Of a DNA stretch of 31,529 nucleotides, positions 23,603 to 31,529 are shown one piece after another. Under the pieces are notes generated by a model, which saw only the letters and a list, made by a program, of their open reading frames with translations, did no database searches and was not told the origin of the DNA. The position numbers and the translations under genes were made by a program. The DNA is from CAZWDL01 sp964632995. GTDB lineage: Bacteria > Bacteroidota > Bacteroidia > Chitinophagales > Saprospiraceae. The stretch is from assembly GCA_964632995.1 (NCBI GenBank), contig CAZWDL010000087.1:1-31529 (forward strand), given 5' to 3'. Every line of letters begins with the position of its first letter. Within the stretch, counting starts at the first letter, position 1.

Positions 23603-26600
23603 TTAAAATTGAACTTTAAGATTAACACCTATATCACGGGTCGAGGGCAGGGATCCGGTCGTATACCCCTGCAGGTTACCAGCGCCCAGACCGGATTCGG
23701 GATCAGCGTGCGGCAGATTTTTGTGCAGGATCCAAAGATTGGATCCGATCAGGCTGATGGACAGTCCGGAAATAGGCATTCTTTCGAGCGTGCTGGCCGG
23801 CAAAGCGTAGGTGAGGGACAATTGACGCAGCCTGATATAGCTGGCGTCGTAGATCATCGCCCTGCTAGGTAGTCCACTGGCATAACCAAAGCCGCTGAAA
23901 TCATGCGCGTTAACCCGGGTTTGATTGATCTGTCCGTCCGGATTGACCCCCTCGAGGATGTATCCTCCTCCTTGGGCGAGCGGAGTCCGGACGTTCACCC
24001 CATTGTCAGTGATAAAGGAGGTTTCTTCGTACAGGCCGGTAGCCAGACCGTACCACATATCAAGTGACCAGATATCGCCTCCCTGCTGCATATCGAACAG
24101 AAAACTCAAAGACCAGTTCTTGTAGGAAATGCGGTTGTTGAGGCCGGCAAACCAGTCGGGATTGTAATCGCCAATGACATTGTCAGAGTTGGTCGTGGTT
24201 ACGTAATGCCCACTGGATGCGTCCACGACGGGCTGTCCATTCATATAGGTATAATCCGTACCGAAAATGACGCCGTAAGGCTCTCCGACTTTGGCATTGA
24301 TCGTAACACCTCCCTGGAAGGAACCCAGTTGAAGGTTATCCAGGCCTTCTTCGAGTGAAATCACCTGGTTCCGGTTCCTTGTCCAGTTCAGGGTCACATC
24401 CCAGGAAAAATCTCGGGTGCGGATCGGCGAACCAAACAGGGACAGTTCTACCCCTTTGTTTTCAATCTCTCCCACGTTGAGCATCTTATAAAAGTAGCCG
24501 GTAGCTTCTGTGACGCGTACGGGAAGGAGTTGGTCTACGGAGTTCGTTTTGTAATAAGCTACGTCGAAACCCAGACGGTTCGTGAGGAAATTCATCTATA
24601 GGCCGAATTCCAGGCTTTTCGTCCGTTCCGGTTTCAAATCCGGATTGTTTTTGGTGTTCGGCAACGAGGAGCTGGCGCTGTTGAAGGCCGTATTGACGGT
24701 ATAGGTATCGGAAATGCGATTAAACCCTGGCGCATTGCCCACTTCGGCATAATTGGCCCGTATTTTGCCGAAGGAGAGCCAGGTTGGGTTCAGGAAGTGG
24801 GAGAAAATAAAACTCGTTGCGACGGATGGATAATAGTAGATACTATTTTCTTCCGGCAGGGTAGAAGAACGGTCGCGACGGATGGAACCTTCCAGATAGA
24901 GGAAGCCGTCGTACCCCAAAGAACCGCTGGCATAGAGACCGTTGACACCGATGCTTTCATTCCGTTCGATCGGATTGGGCAGGGGCGCTACGGTGTTTTG
25001 CAGCGCATACAGATCCGGAATGTTCAGCCCGCCGTTGGTGGCCGAGAAAATAGAGTTGTAATAGCTGCGGCGGATATTCGTTCCGATGACGCCAGACAGG
25101 TTCCACTTTTCTCCGAAATACTTATTGATGTTCAACATCAGATCGTAGTTGAACTCAGTGTTCTTGATATCCCGGCGGGCGTAGCCCGATCCCACCTCCA
25201 GCCGTCCTATACTGCCGTCTACCCGGTCGGTTCCAATGCCGAAGCGATTAGCTACACTACCGATAGCCCGGCGTTGTTCCTGCAGTTCGTTGTAGGTGTC
25301 CGCAGCGACCCGGCCGTAGATACTCAACCAATCCGTGAGTTTGTAATTCACACCCACGTAGCCGATGAAACGGTTGCGCTCATCCGACTCGAAGTTTTTG
25401 TAGCGCGACTAGTACGGATTGTCCCAATAGATGGGGGTCAGCTGGTCGGGATCGGCATAGTTCCAGGTGAGGTTCCTGCCGGTAGAGAAGTAAGCGTCTT
25501 TTTGTCTTTGAATATCGACGTTGGTCTGCCACCACTGGCGGAACATGCCCATGATGTTGTCGCTGTAGCCCGTGGAATTTCTTCCCAGGCCGTCCGTTTT
25601 AATAAAATTACCGAACCCGGTAACCTTAAGCCGTTCTGACAGATCCAGGTCAGTCTTCAAGGAAAAGTTGTTTCTTTCCAGTTTGCTATTTGGCATGAGG
25701 CCGTCGTGCTGATAGTTGGTATAGGAAAAGCGATAGGTGCCTTTATCAAATCCCTGATCGAAGGAGATGGTATTGACATAAGTCACGGCTTCTTCCAAAA
25801 ATTTGATGGGTCCGTTTTCCGCGGGCACCCACGGTCTTGGCGTTTGGTAACCGGGTAGTTCGGGATCCATGGCATCCCAATGGTAAACCATGAGGTTCGG
25901 ATCGAATGCGGCGCCGTAAGAAGCATCTTCCGAAAAGGGTACGACCAGGTCGTCGGTTCCATCTCCGGTAATATCGCGAAGCAAAAAGGAATTGTTGGGG
26001 CCGCCATCGTAATAGGGACCATAGGAGGCGTCGAAATCCTGTTGGTAGGTCGGGAAGGTACTTTTATCGACAATACCCATTGTGACACTGGAATTGACCG
26101 TGCCTCCCAGGCCCTTCTTCCTGGTGCCGCTCTTGGTCGTGATCAACACTACGCCGTTGGCGGGGCGCGATCCGTACAGCGCTGTAGCGGCAGCGCCCTT
26201 CAGGATATTCACCGATTCGATATCTTCCGGATTGATGTCGGAGGCCGCGTTGCCAAAGTCATAATCGGAACCGGCCTGCTCCTGTGAACGCGTGTTGGTA
26301 TTGGTATTATTGATAGGAACGCCGTCAATAACACAGTACCTGGTTGTTACCCTGTAGCGAGGTGTTGCCTCTGATGATGACATTGGTGGAGCCTCCCATG
26401 TTGTTGGTACGCCTCACCTGTACCCCCGAGGCTTGTCCGGAGAGGGTGTTAAGGAAGTTGTCCGTCTTTGCAATCGTCAGTTTTTCCCCTTCGACCTCCT
26501 GGGTGGAATATCCAAGCGATTTTTTCTCGCGAGAGATCCCCAGGGCGGTGACGACCGCTTCGTCGAGCACGAGGCCTTCCTCGAGCGAGACATCAATGAC

Positions 26601-26861
26601 GCTGCGGCCGGCGATTTCAACTTCCTGGGCGGCAAAACCAGTATAAGTGAAAACGAGGACCTCCCTTTCCTCAGGGACCTCCAGCTGATAGCTGCCGTCT
26701 ATATCGGTAACCGTACCGATAGCCGTCCCCTTGACGACGACGTTGGCCCCAATCAGCGGTTCTCCCGTTGTGCTGGTGACCGTACCCGTTATGGACCGCT
26801 GGCCAAAAAGCCCCGCCGCCAATAACAATAATAGCATAGTTAGGTGATTTCCTTTTTTCAT
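23603..26861 (-). pseudogene. SusC/RagA-family TonB-linked receptor, broken by frameshift and two amber codons
   Basis: The start at 26861 (MKKGNHLTMLLLLLAAGLFG) gives a signal peptide. A carboxypeptidase-like domain (ITGTVTSTTGEPLIGANVVV) and the SusC plug (RGNTSLQGNNQVL) follow. A two-base loss near 26332-26336 moves the frame before VIDGVPINNTNT. The SusC landmark SVNILKGAAATALYGSRPANG follows. An in-frame TAG at 25409-25411 replaces an expected Trp after DNPY (next residues SRYKNFESDERNRF). A second TAG at 24596-24598 sits between SLEFGL and MNFLTNRLG. The rest of the barrel runs open to 23603. Without the lesions it would be about 1086 residues, normal for the family. The SusD gene starts 11 bp downstream. 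The pair is a decayed glycan-uptake unit. Confidence 0.88.
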
Positions 26862-27606
26862 GGCGCATTGTTTTGAGTGAAATAAATATCTGGCAAGACT
26901 GAAAGTGAAGCGGCGGTGACCTTTCCCCTGCGGGCATAGCAATGACTCTCCCGACAATCGAAGCCTCGATCAGGGAATAAGGCCTTCCCTACCTGTTCAG
27001 CTGAAAAGCCTGTCAGTTAAGGAAACTGAAATCAGTATGAGAACATCCGGAGAAATAGACGTTAATGGTTCTCCCATGTGGTTGAAGCACTCAACGGGAG
27101 TTGATCAGCGTGGTTTGATGATGTGGAACTGTCCGATAATGCAAGTTCCTAAGGATGTTAGTGAGAGTTTTTACATGAGCGCATTAGCCTGTCTGAACAA
27201 TGGGGCTAATGTAGTAGTGGAGAGTTTTTTGACTAATCGGAGACAATTTTATAAAATTATTAGCATGAATAAGAAGCTATACTCAAATATGTAATGCTGA
27301 AGACAAAAAGTGAATCGAGTTTACCACATCCGCTAATGACATCAGAGTCTTCTTGAAAAGAAGTATTCACCAGCTTCGGAGATTGCAAATATTTTGATGC
27401 GTTTGCCAGGATAACACCCCTGCAATTTATTATTCACAATACTTTTTGCTATTTTTTAATAGATAGTCTCAAATTCCAGGCCTATGTTCCCTTAAAGCCG
27501 GGAAATTCGTCTAAAGCATATCTGACTTCCCTCCACGGGTATTCCTGACAAAAACCGGCTCCGGAAAGGAAACCCAGGCTTAACAGTTCTTTAAAGCCTT
27601 AGATCC
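26862..27606. other. Gene-free stretch between divergent remnants
   Basis: I see no supported gene. An 85-codon open frame at 27037-27294 (plus) has no recognisable motif, signal or conserved-looking feature. The stretch presumably contains the promoters of the divergent SusC and adhesin remnants, but I found no convincing -33/-7 pair. Confidence 0.35.
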
Positions 27607-29039
27607 ATGAAGAACTGTTACCCGCTTTGCCAGAGGGCATTCCTCCTGGCGTTTTTCTCTTTTTTATTTAGCCATTTACTGATATCCCAGCCCATGCCTC
27701 TTTCCCTGGTAAATTCCCCCCTTTTGCCGACGGCTCCTTTTCCTATACGCCAAACGCCGGCTTTACCGGTTCTGACGCTTTTGGGTATCAGATGCAGGAC
27801 GCCCCCGGGAATCTCTCCGGTGAAATTACGGCCAATATTACGGTCTATCTGATCAACGATCCTCCGGTAGCTCAGGCCGGCGAAGACCGGACCGTAGCGT
27901 GTGCTTCCACTTCCGGCGCCACGGTAACGCTTGATGCCAGCGCTTCTTCTGATCCTGATGGCGATCAACTCACCTTCACCTGGCGCGAGAACGGCACCAT
28001 TATCGCCGGGCCTACTACCGATGCTCAGGTGATGGCCGTACTGGAACTCGGCGCCCATACCATTGAACTGACGGTAGAAGACGAGCATGAGGCCACAGCT
28101 ACGGATGAGGTAGTGATCACGGTGGAAGATACCACTGCTCCCTCCATCTCCTGTCCGGCCGCCATTACCATAGAGTGCGACGAATCGAGTGCTCCGGCCA
28201 ATACCGGTACAGCCACGGCCGAGGACATCTGTGATGCTTCTCCATCCCTTTCCTTTTCCGATATGGAGGAACCAGGCGCCTGCCCTCAGGAAAAAACCAT
28301 AAGCAGGACGTGGACGGCCACCGATGATTCCGGCAACTCTAACTCCTGCACGCAGTCCATCGAAGTGGTAGACACCACACCGCCGGCCGGAACCTGCCTA
28401 AACCTAAACCAAACCGTCAGCTGTGTGGAAGACATCCCCTGCGTGGGGACCTCCGAATTTGAGGCCATCCGCAATGATTTCAGGCAAGACTTTGATGACA
28501 ACTGCGGTGAAGTGCTCGTCAGCCTGGTAGACGATAGCGGCCCGCAGCAGTGCATCGACACTCCCGCCGGTGAATTCAGCCGGACTTACTTTTTTGAGGT
28601 GGCCGACCTCTGTGATAAGGTAGCAGACATCTGCACCGTAACCTTCAGCGGCAGCTGTGAACCATTCTGCACCCTGACCCAGGGCGGCTGGGGCAATGCA
28701 GGAGGAAATTATCCCTGGAATGGAGGGGTAGCTTCAACGACAAGCATCATCTCCTCGCTTATGGGAGCCAACGGCCCGGTTACCATCGGCCGCCCCGGCC
28801 GTCAACTGACCGTGCAGTCCGCACAATGCGTGATCGAGCTGCTACCGGGCGGAGGCAGCCCTCAGCCCCTGAAGGCAGGAAATGCAACAGCCGGCCCCAA
28901 CCGCTGTGATGCGGGAAGCAACCAACCGCACCGGCAGGGAAGGCTTAAAAATACCCTGGCCACCATTGGATCTGGGCTGCGGACGGGTCATCCCGGTTTC
29001 TTCTACCTGCCGGTCACATTTCGAATAGGAATTCAATGA
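27607..29039 (+). pseudogene. Truncated HYR/PKD-type surface adhesin with frameshift
   Basis: The first frame starts with a signal peptide (MKNCYPLCQRAFLLAFFSF, cleavage near ISQ). At the C6 run 27716-27721 the frame shifts by -1. The protein then reads FADGSFSYTPNAGFTGSDAF, a cadherin-like tandem repeat, from 27723. Next come a PKD-like domain (PPVAQAGEDRTV ... DASASSDPDGDQLTFTW) and HYR-like units (DTTAPSISCPAAITIECD; SGNSNSCTQSIEVVDTTPP). A CTLTQGGWGNAGGNYPWN module follows that is common in Bacteroidota surface proteins. After LKNTLAT, where homologues continue, the frame carries only unrelated residues to a TGA at 29037. Such proteins are usually much longer and secreted by the type IX system; no C-terminal sorting domain is seen. 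Probably a remnant joined by deletion. Confidence 0.65.
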
Positions 29040-29135
29040 CTGAAATTTCATCCCACAGATGGAATTTTCATCCCAAACCTGTCGTTTGGCTTGCGGCCGG
29101 TTTGATGAAGGCCTTTCTTTGCCGAAGCGTTGTAG

Positions 29136-29293
29136 TGCTCTGCCCCAGAAGTTCTTTCGAGGAATTCAGCGGCTGTTTTGGTGCTGAGCGAGGCGCTCAT
29201 GACGCGCATAGCTGGAGCTACGTAAGGAATGAGCAACGAAGCCCAGCGCCAAAAGAGGCCAGAATTACCGACAGTTACTTTTGGGACAGAGCA
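29136..29293. repeat. 158-bp element bounded by 17-bp imperfect inverted repeats
   Basis: TGCTCTGCCCCAGAAGT (29136-29152) is complementary, with two mismatches, to ACTTTTGGGACAGAGCA (29277-29293). The interior has no gene. The ends and size resemble a MITE or another small non-autonomous element. No clear target-site duplication is visible. Confidence 0.55.
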
Positions 29294-29411
29294 GTAGTTC
29301 GCCTTTGGAAAAAAAATCAACACATAGGGATTATTGTCCAAGAGTTATGTGCCCTGTGTATCTTTATCATTCTTGATTTTTAACGGAAATGTTTTTGTTC
29401 GTTGAGGTCTG

Positions 29412-29450
29412 TGATTGACGGGGTGACTTTTGGAGTCACCCCGTCAATCA
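29412..29450. repeat. Inverted-repeat element (ATTGACGGGGTGACT family), locus 2
   Basis: TGATTGACGGGGTGACT (29412-29428) and AGTCACCCCGTCAATCA (29434-29450) form a perfect 17-bp stem with a five-base loop. The 15-base core AGTCACCCCGTCAAT is identical to two copies at 7115-7129 and 7142-7156. It ends 19 bp before the start codon at 29470, so it would lie in or just before that gene's leader. Confidence 0.8.
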
Positions 29451-29469
29451 ATTCAAATTGAAGTAACAC

Positions 29470-30189
29470 ATGAACACCATTTTTTCTTTCAGACTCATTA
29501 TCGCCTTACTGTTCATTCTATCGACCAGCCTTTGCGCCCAGCCGGTCGTCGGCTTCTGGGAAATCAAAGAAGTGAAAGTCGGCACGGAGGTCATGACCCC
29601 CGTCGCCAAATGGACGCGGATCGAAGCCGGCGGGACCTACCAATCGGGCAACGGCTGGCTGCAGAACTCGGAGGGTACCTGGACTTACGACGAAAAACAA
29701 AAGACCTTCCTGCCGAAGGAGACCAATGGGCTGTCGGATCCATTCGGCGCCTTTCAGGTCAGTACGAACGATGGCGAAATGGTATGGGAAAGAGAAGAGG
29801 AGGGGATGACCGTTTCCATCGTATTCCAAAGTATTGAGGAACTTCCCAAAGCCCCTGCTGACTGGCTGTCCGGTCTGTGGAAACTACATGAGGTAACCCG
29901 GAACCAGGAGGTTGTCACGGCTGCTTTCGATCCCGATTACCGGCACTACATCTTTTTCCAGTGGGACCGGATTTACGTGGCGCAGACACCTGCCGGGGAA
30001 CGGGCCACCGGCTACTGGCACATCAACAGCCACCGGCCGGAAATCACCCTGCTGCCGCACCGGGAAGGGGCCGCTCCCGAAAGCTGGAAAATTGCCGCAG
30101 CGGATACGGAATTAAGAATGACCGGAATCTCGGATACGAATAAAGGTACGGAAAGGGTGTATCGGAGGATTCATCAGTTTCCGGAGTAG
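29470..30189 (+). CDS. Secreted protein with two tandem lipocalin-like repeats
   Basis: The 239-residue product starts with a signal peptide (MNTIFSFRLIIALLFILSTS, cleavage near CAQ). The mature part has two similar halves. The first (about 25-130) has VVGFWEIKEVKVGTEVM, then a GTYQSGNGW strand, then EGTWTYDEKQ. The second (about 133-230) has LSGLWKLHEVTRNQEVV, YRHYIFFQWDRIYVAQ, and TGYWHINSHRPEITLLP. The W-x-L/I-x-E-V start and G-x-W strand pattern resemble calycin/lipocalin-like beta barrels. I do not recognise a named family. The function is unknown. The hairpin repeat lies just upstream, and a short GAGAGGC/GCCTCTC inverted repeat follows the stop codon at 30193-30209. Confidence 0.7.
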   Translation: MNTIFSFRLIIALLFILSTSLCAQPVVGFWEIKEVKVGTEVMTPVAKWTRIEAGGTYQSGNGWLQNSEGTWTYDEKQKTFLPKETNGLSDPFGAFQVSTNDGEMVWEREEEGMTVSIVFQSIEELPKAPADWLSGLWKLHEVTRNQEVVTAAFDPDYRHYIFFQWDRIYVAQTPAGERATGYWHINSHRPEITLLPHREGAAPESWKIAAADTELRMTGISDTNKGTERVYRRIHQFPE

Positions 30190-30264
30190 CGCGAGAGGCG
30201 GCGCCTCTCTTGGTGCTCCTCTACGCCGAGGAAAAATCGTTTTAGTTATACTTGACATAAATTG

Positions 30265-30284
30265 GTTTGAGAAGTTTCTCAAAC
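30265..30284. promoter_or_regulatory. Short perfect inverted repeat
   Basis: GTTTGAGAA (30265-30273) and TTCTCAAAC (30276-30284) are perfect 9-bp arms with a two-base spacer, in AT-rich DNA between the convergent ends of two genes. The position suits a terminator-like hairpin as well as a protein-binding site; no T run follows. Confidence 0.3.
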
Positions 30285-30339
30285 TATTTCGACGTCAGTA
30301 TATTTCTTAAAAAGAAAGGAAAAGCTTTTACATGACGCC

Positions 30340-30570
30340 CTAGAACCCGCTCTGCCCATCCGGAACGATATCGTCCTCATCGTATGGCTTATTTTGGTCG
30401 GGAGCAGCGTCCGTGTTTTTGAACTTGGCGCGTCCGCAGCGATTACCGCAGCCAAAGACGCCGAATTTCATCATCACCAGGCCGACCAGCATTAGGAGCC
30501 AGAGTTTGGAAGTGAAGACGAAGCCGAGAATAGTCATCGGGAGGATTGTAAGGAATTGGAATGATAGCAT
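30340..30570 (-). CDS. Small membrane protein of unknown function
   Basis: The 76-residue frame encodes a hydrophobic N-terminal half with one or two membrane segments (about 5-20 and 22-40). A cysteine/arginine-rich turn (FGCGNRCGRAKF, 39-50) and an acidic hydrophilic tail (DEDDIVPDGQSGF) follow. The arrangement of hydrophobic, basic and acidic parts looks like a real small inner-membrane protein rather than chance. I do not recognise the family. It ends with TAG at 30340-30342. Confidence 0.5.
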   Translation of the reverse strand: MLSFQFLTILPMTILGFVFTSKLWLLMLVGLVMMKFGVFGCGNRCGRAKFKNTDAAPDQNKPYDEDDIVPDGQSGF

Positions 30571-30737
30571 CGGTGACAGTATTATTATTTTTTGTTGAAA
30601 TGCTTGTAGGCTACAACCTATCTATTCTCCTTCGCCTAACCTATTATTTTCGACGAATGTTCTGTTTTTACCCAGTACCGGGCACTCAGCGCGGTGTTCC
30701 CTTCGCAATGATTTCAGGTTCTCAGGAGAAGAGAAAA

Positions 30738-30766
30738 CCAGGAGGTCCTGGGAAAGGACCTCCTGG
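30738..30766 (-). terminator. Rho-independent terminator of the right-edge TonB receptor
   Basis: CCAGGAGGTCC (30738-30748) and GGACCTCCTGG (30756-30766) form an 11-bp perfect stem with a seven-base loop. On the minus strand the stem is followed by TTTTCTCTTC. It lies about 70 bp beyond the receptor stop codon. Confidence 0.8.
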
Positions 30767-30838
30767 CGCCAGCGCGGCCCTGCCTTCTTTTGCCCGATCA
30801 CCCGAAGGGTGGGCTGGGCTGACTGCCTACTGCCGACT

Positions 30839-31529
30839 TTACCACAGATACCGCACCCCCAGCTGAAACTGCCTCGGTGCATCCGCATTGCGCCGGATCA
30901 GCACACCGCTGTCTTTTGGTCCCGGCTGAATCTGGTTACTCTGCGTGGCGTTGTTGCTGTAGCCGCTTAGGTTGCGGGCGTCGAAGACGTTGAAGACGTC
31001 GGCGCGCAGCTCCAGGGCGGAACCGTTGCCCAGCGGGAATTCGTACTGGATGCCCAGGTCGAATTGGTTGGACCAGGGCAGGCGGTCGTTGTTACGGCTT
31101 TCGCCGGGGTAGCGGTCGGAGTTGCCCACGTAGGCGTCGCCAAAAGAAGCGCCGTCGCCGTTGAGGTCGGTGGTGCCGAACTCGCGGGCATCGGGAATAC
31201 GGTTGATGGGCTGGCCGCTCTGCAGCAGGGCCGCCACCGTGACACCCAGCCCTTTTGCCGGATAATAGCTAAAGATGCCGTTGATGATATGGCGGCGGTC
31301 GTTGATGGACGGGCCCCACTCCGATTCAAAGTCATTGCCGTCCATGGCGCGGAAGTTGATGTCTTCGGTGTTGTTTTCCAGGTACGAGAGGGTATAGTTG
31401 ATCCGGTAGGCGTAGTTATTTTCTCCCCGTCCCTGCTGCAGGTTGAAACTGGCGGCGTAATAGCGCGAGCGGCCACCCGTTTCGGAGACGACTACGTTGC
31501 GGGCTACTCCCGTGAGGCGCTCGCCGTCG
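30839..31529 (-). CDS. TonB-dependent receptor, C-terminal part (5' end outside window)
   Basis: The frame enters from the right edge (first full codon at 31528) and gives about 229 C-terminal residues. The sequence is outer-membrane beta barrel of the carboxypeptidase-regulatory-like TonB receptor group: RYYAASFNLQQGRGENNYAY, NYTLSYLENNTEDINF, EWGPSINDRRHIINGIFSYY, ELRADVFNVFDARNLSGY. The last strand is FQLGVRYLW, ending in an aromatic residue as outer-membrane barrels do. The ligand cannot be told from this part. A good terminator follows at 30738-30766. Confidence 0.85.
   Translation of the reverse strand, partial: DGERLTGVARNVVVSETGGRSRYYAASFNLQQGRGENNYAYRINYTLSYLENNTEDINFRAMDGNDFESEWGPSINDRRHIINGIFSYYPAKGLGVTVAALLQSGQPINRIPDAREFGTTDLNGDGASFGDAYVGNSDRYPGESRNNDRLPWSNQFDLGIQYEFPLGNGSALELRADVFNVFDARNLSGYSNNATQSNQIQPGPKDSGVLIRRNADAPRQFQLGVRYLW

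Larger units (their letters stand above)
29040..29469. other. Intergenic stretch with two inverted-repeat elements
   Basis: I see no supported gene here; open frames on both strands (29036-29383 plus, 29048-29341 minus) have no protein-like character. The stretch contains an inverted-repeat-bounded element at 29136-29293 and the ATTGACGGGGTGACT hairpin at 29412-29450. Confidence 0.45.

Noticed and set aside
17242..25411. Possible amber-codon reassignment, because three TAG codons interrupt otherwise good frames (17677, 24596, 25409).
   Set aside because: The replaced residues would differ each time (Gln-, Glu- and Trp-like positions), TAA and frameshifts also occur in the same genes, and TAG ends intact genes such as the hydrolase at 17001-17003.
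24797..25639. A 280-codon plus-strand open frame crossing the SusC remnant.
   Set aside because: It is an antisense frame of a clear SusC sequence, with no protein-like motifs.
27037..27294. An 85-codon open frame in the gene-free stretch upstream of the adhesin remnant.
   Set aside because: It has no recognisable motif, signal peptide or supporting neighbour. It may be chance in AT-rich DNA.
1..31529. CRISPR arrays, tRNA and rRNA genes.
   Set aside because: No regularly spaced repeat array, cloverleaf-like sequence or ribosomal RNA sequence was seen when reading the window; the repeats present are palindromic and irregularly placed.

Overview
The window looks like chromosome from a member of the Bacteroidota, most likely a Saprospiria/Lewinella-type marine or sludge bacterium. 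This is inferred from the gene content: SusC/SusD pairs, FecA-like TonB-dependent receptors, imelysin and DUF4856 lipoproteins, GH92, and HYR/PKD surface proteins. Weak Shine-Dalgarno signals, promoter-like TTG...TAnnTTTG patterns and many palindromic intergenic repeats fit as well. Most genes are moderately GC-rich. Two stretches, about 600-1260 and 14295-16130, are clearly AT-rich and look foreign.

Layout. Positions 1-590 hold the 3' end of an FAD-dependent oxidoreductase. An AT-rich stretch follows with a truncated KilA-N protein, and at 1265-1330 there is a decayed second copy of the oxidoreductase 3' end. From 8285 down to 1548 a compact minus-strand operon encodes a DUF4856 lipoprotein, an imelysin-like lipoprotein, an HTTM/vitamin-K-dependent-carboxylase-like membrane protein and a FecA-like TonB receptor. 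It has a DtxR/MntR-like operator candidate in front and a clear hairpin terminator behind, which suggests a metal-regulated (probably iron) uptake system. From 8762 to 13869 a plus-strand MacAB-type exporter operon encodes an ATPase, two FtsX/MacB permeases and an adaptor. It is interrupted by a roughly 245-bp inverted-repeat element. A small membrane protein follows, then an AT-rich two-gene island (a DUF488 protein and a frameshifted partner), then an alpha/beta hydrolase.

The second half mixes intact housekeeping-type genes (MgtC/SapB-DUF4010 protein, universal stress protein, AsnA asparagine synthetase, a two-repeat secreted protein) with decaying surface and glycan genes. The decaying genes are a GH92 glycosidase with one frameshift, two nonsense codons and a lost 3' half; a SusC with one frameshift and two amber codons; a SusD with a large internal deletion; and a truncated HYR/PKD adhesin. 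The window ends inside another TonB-dependent receptor.

The most notable points are the HTTM-imelysin-DUF4856-TonB operon with an in-frame repeat insertion in the HTTM gene, the DUF488 pair, and several families of inverted-repeat elements, one of which occurs at two loci 22 kb apart.
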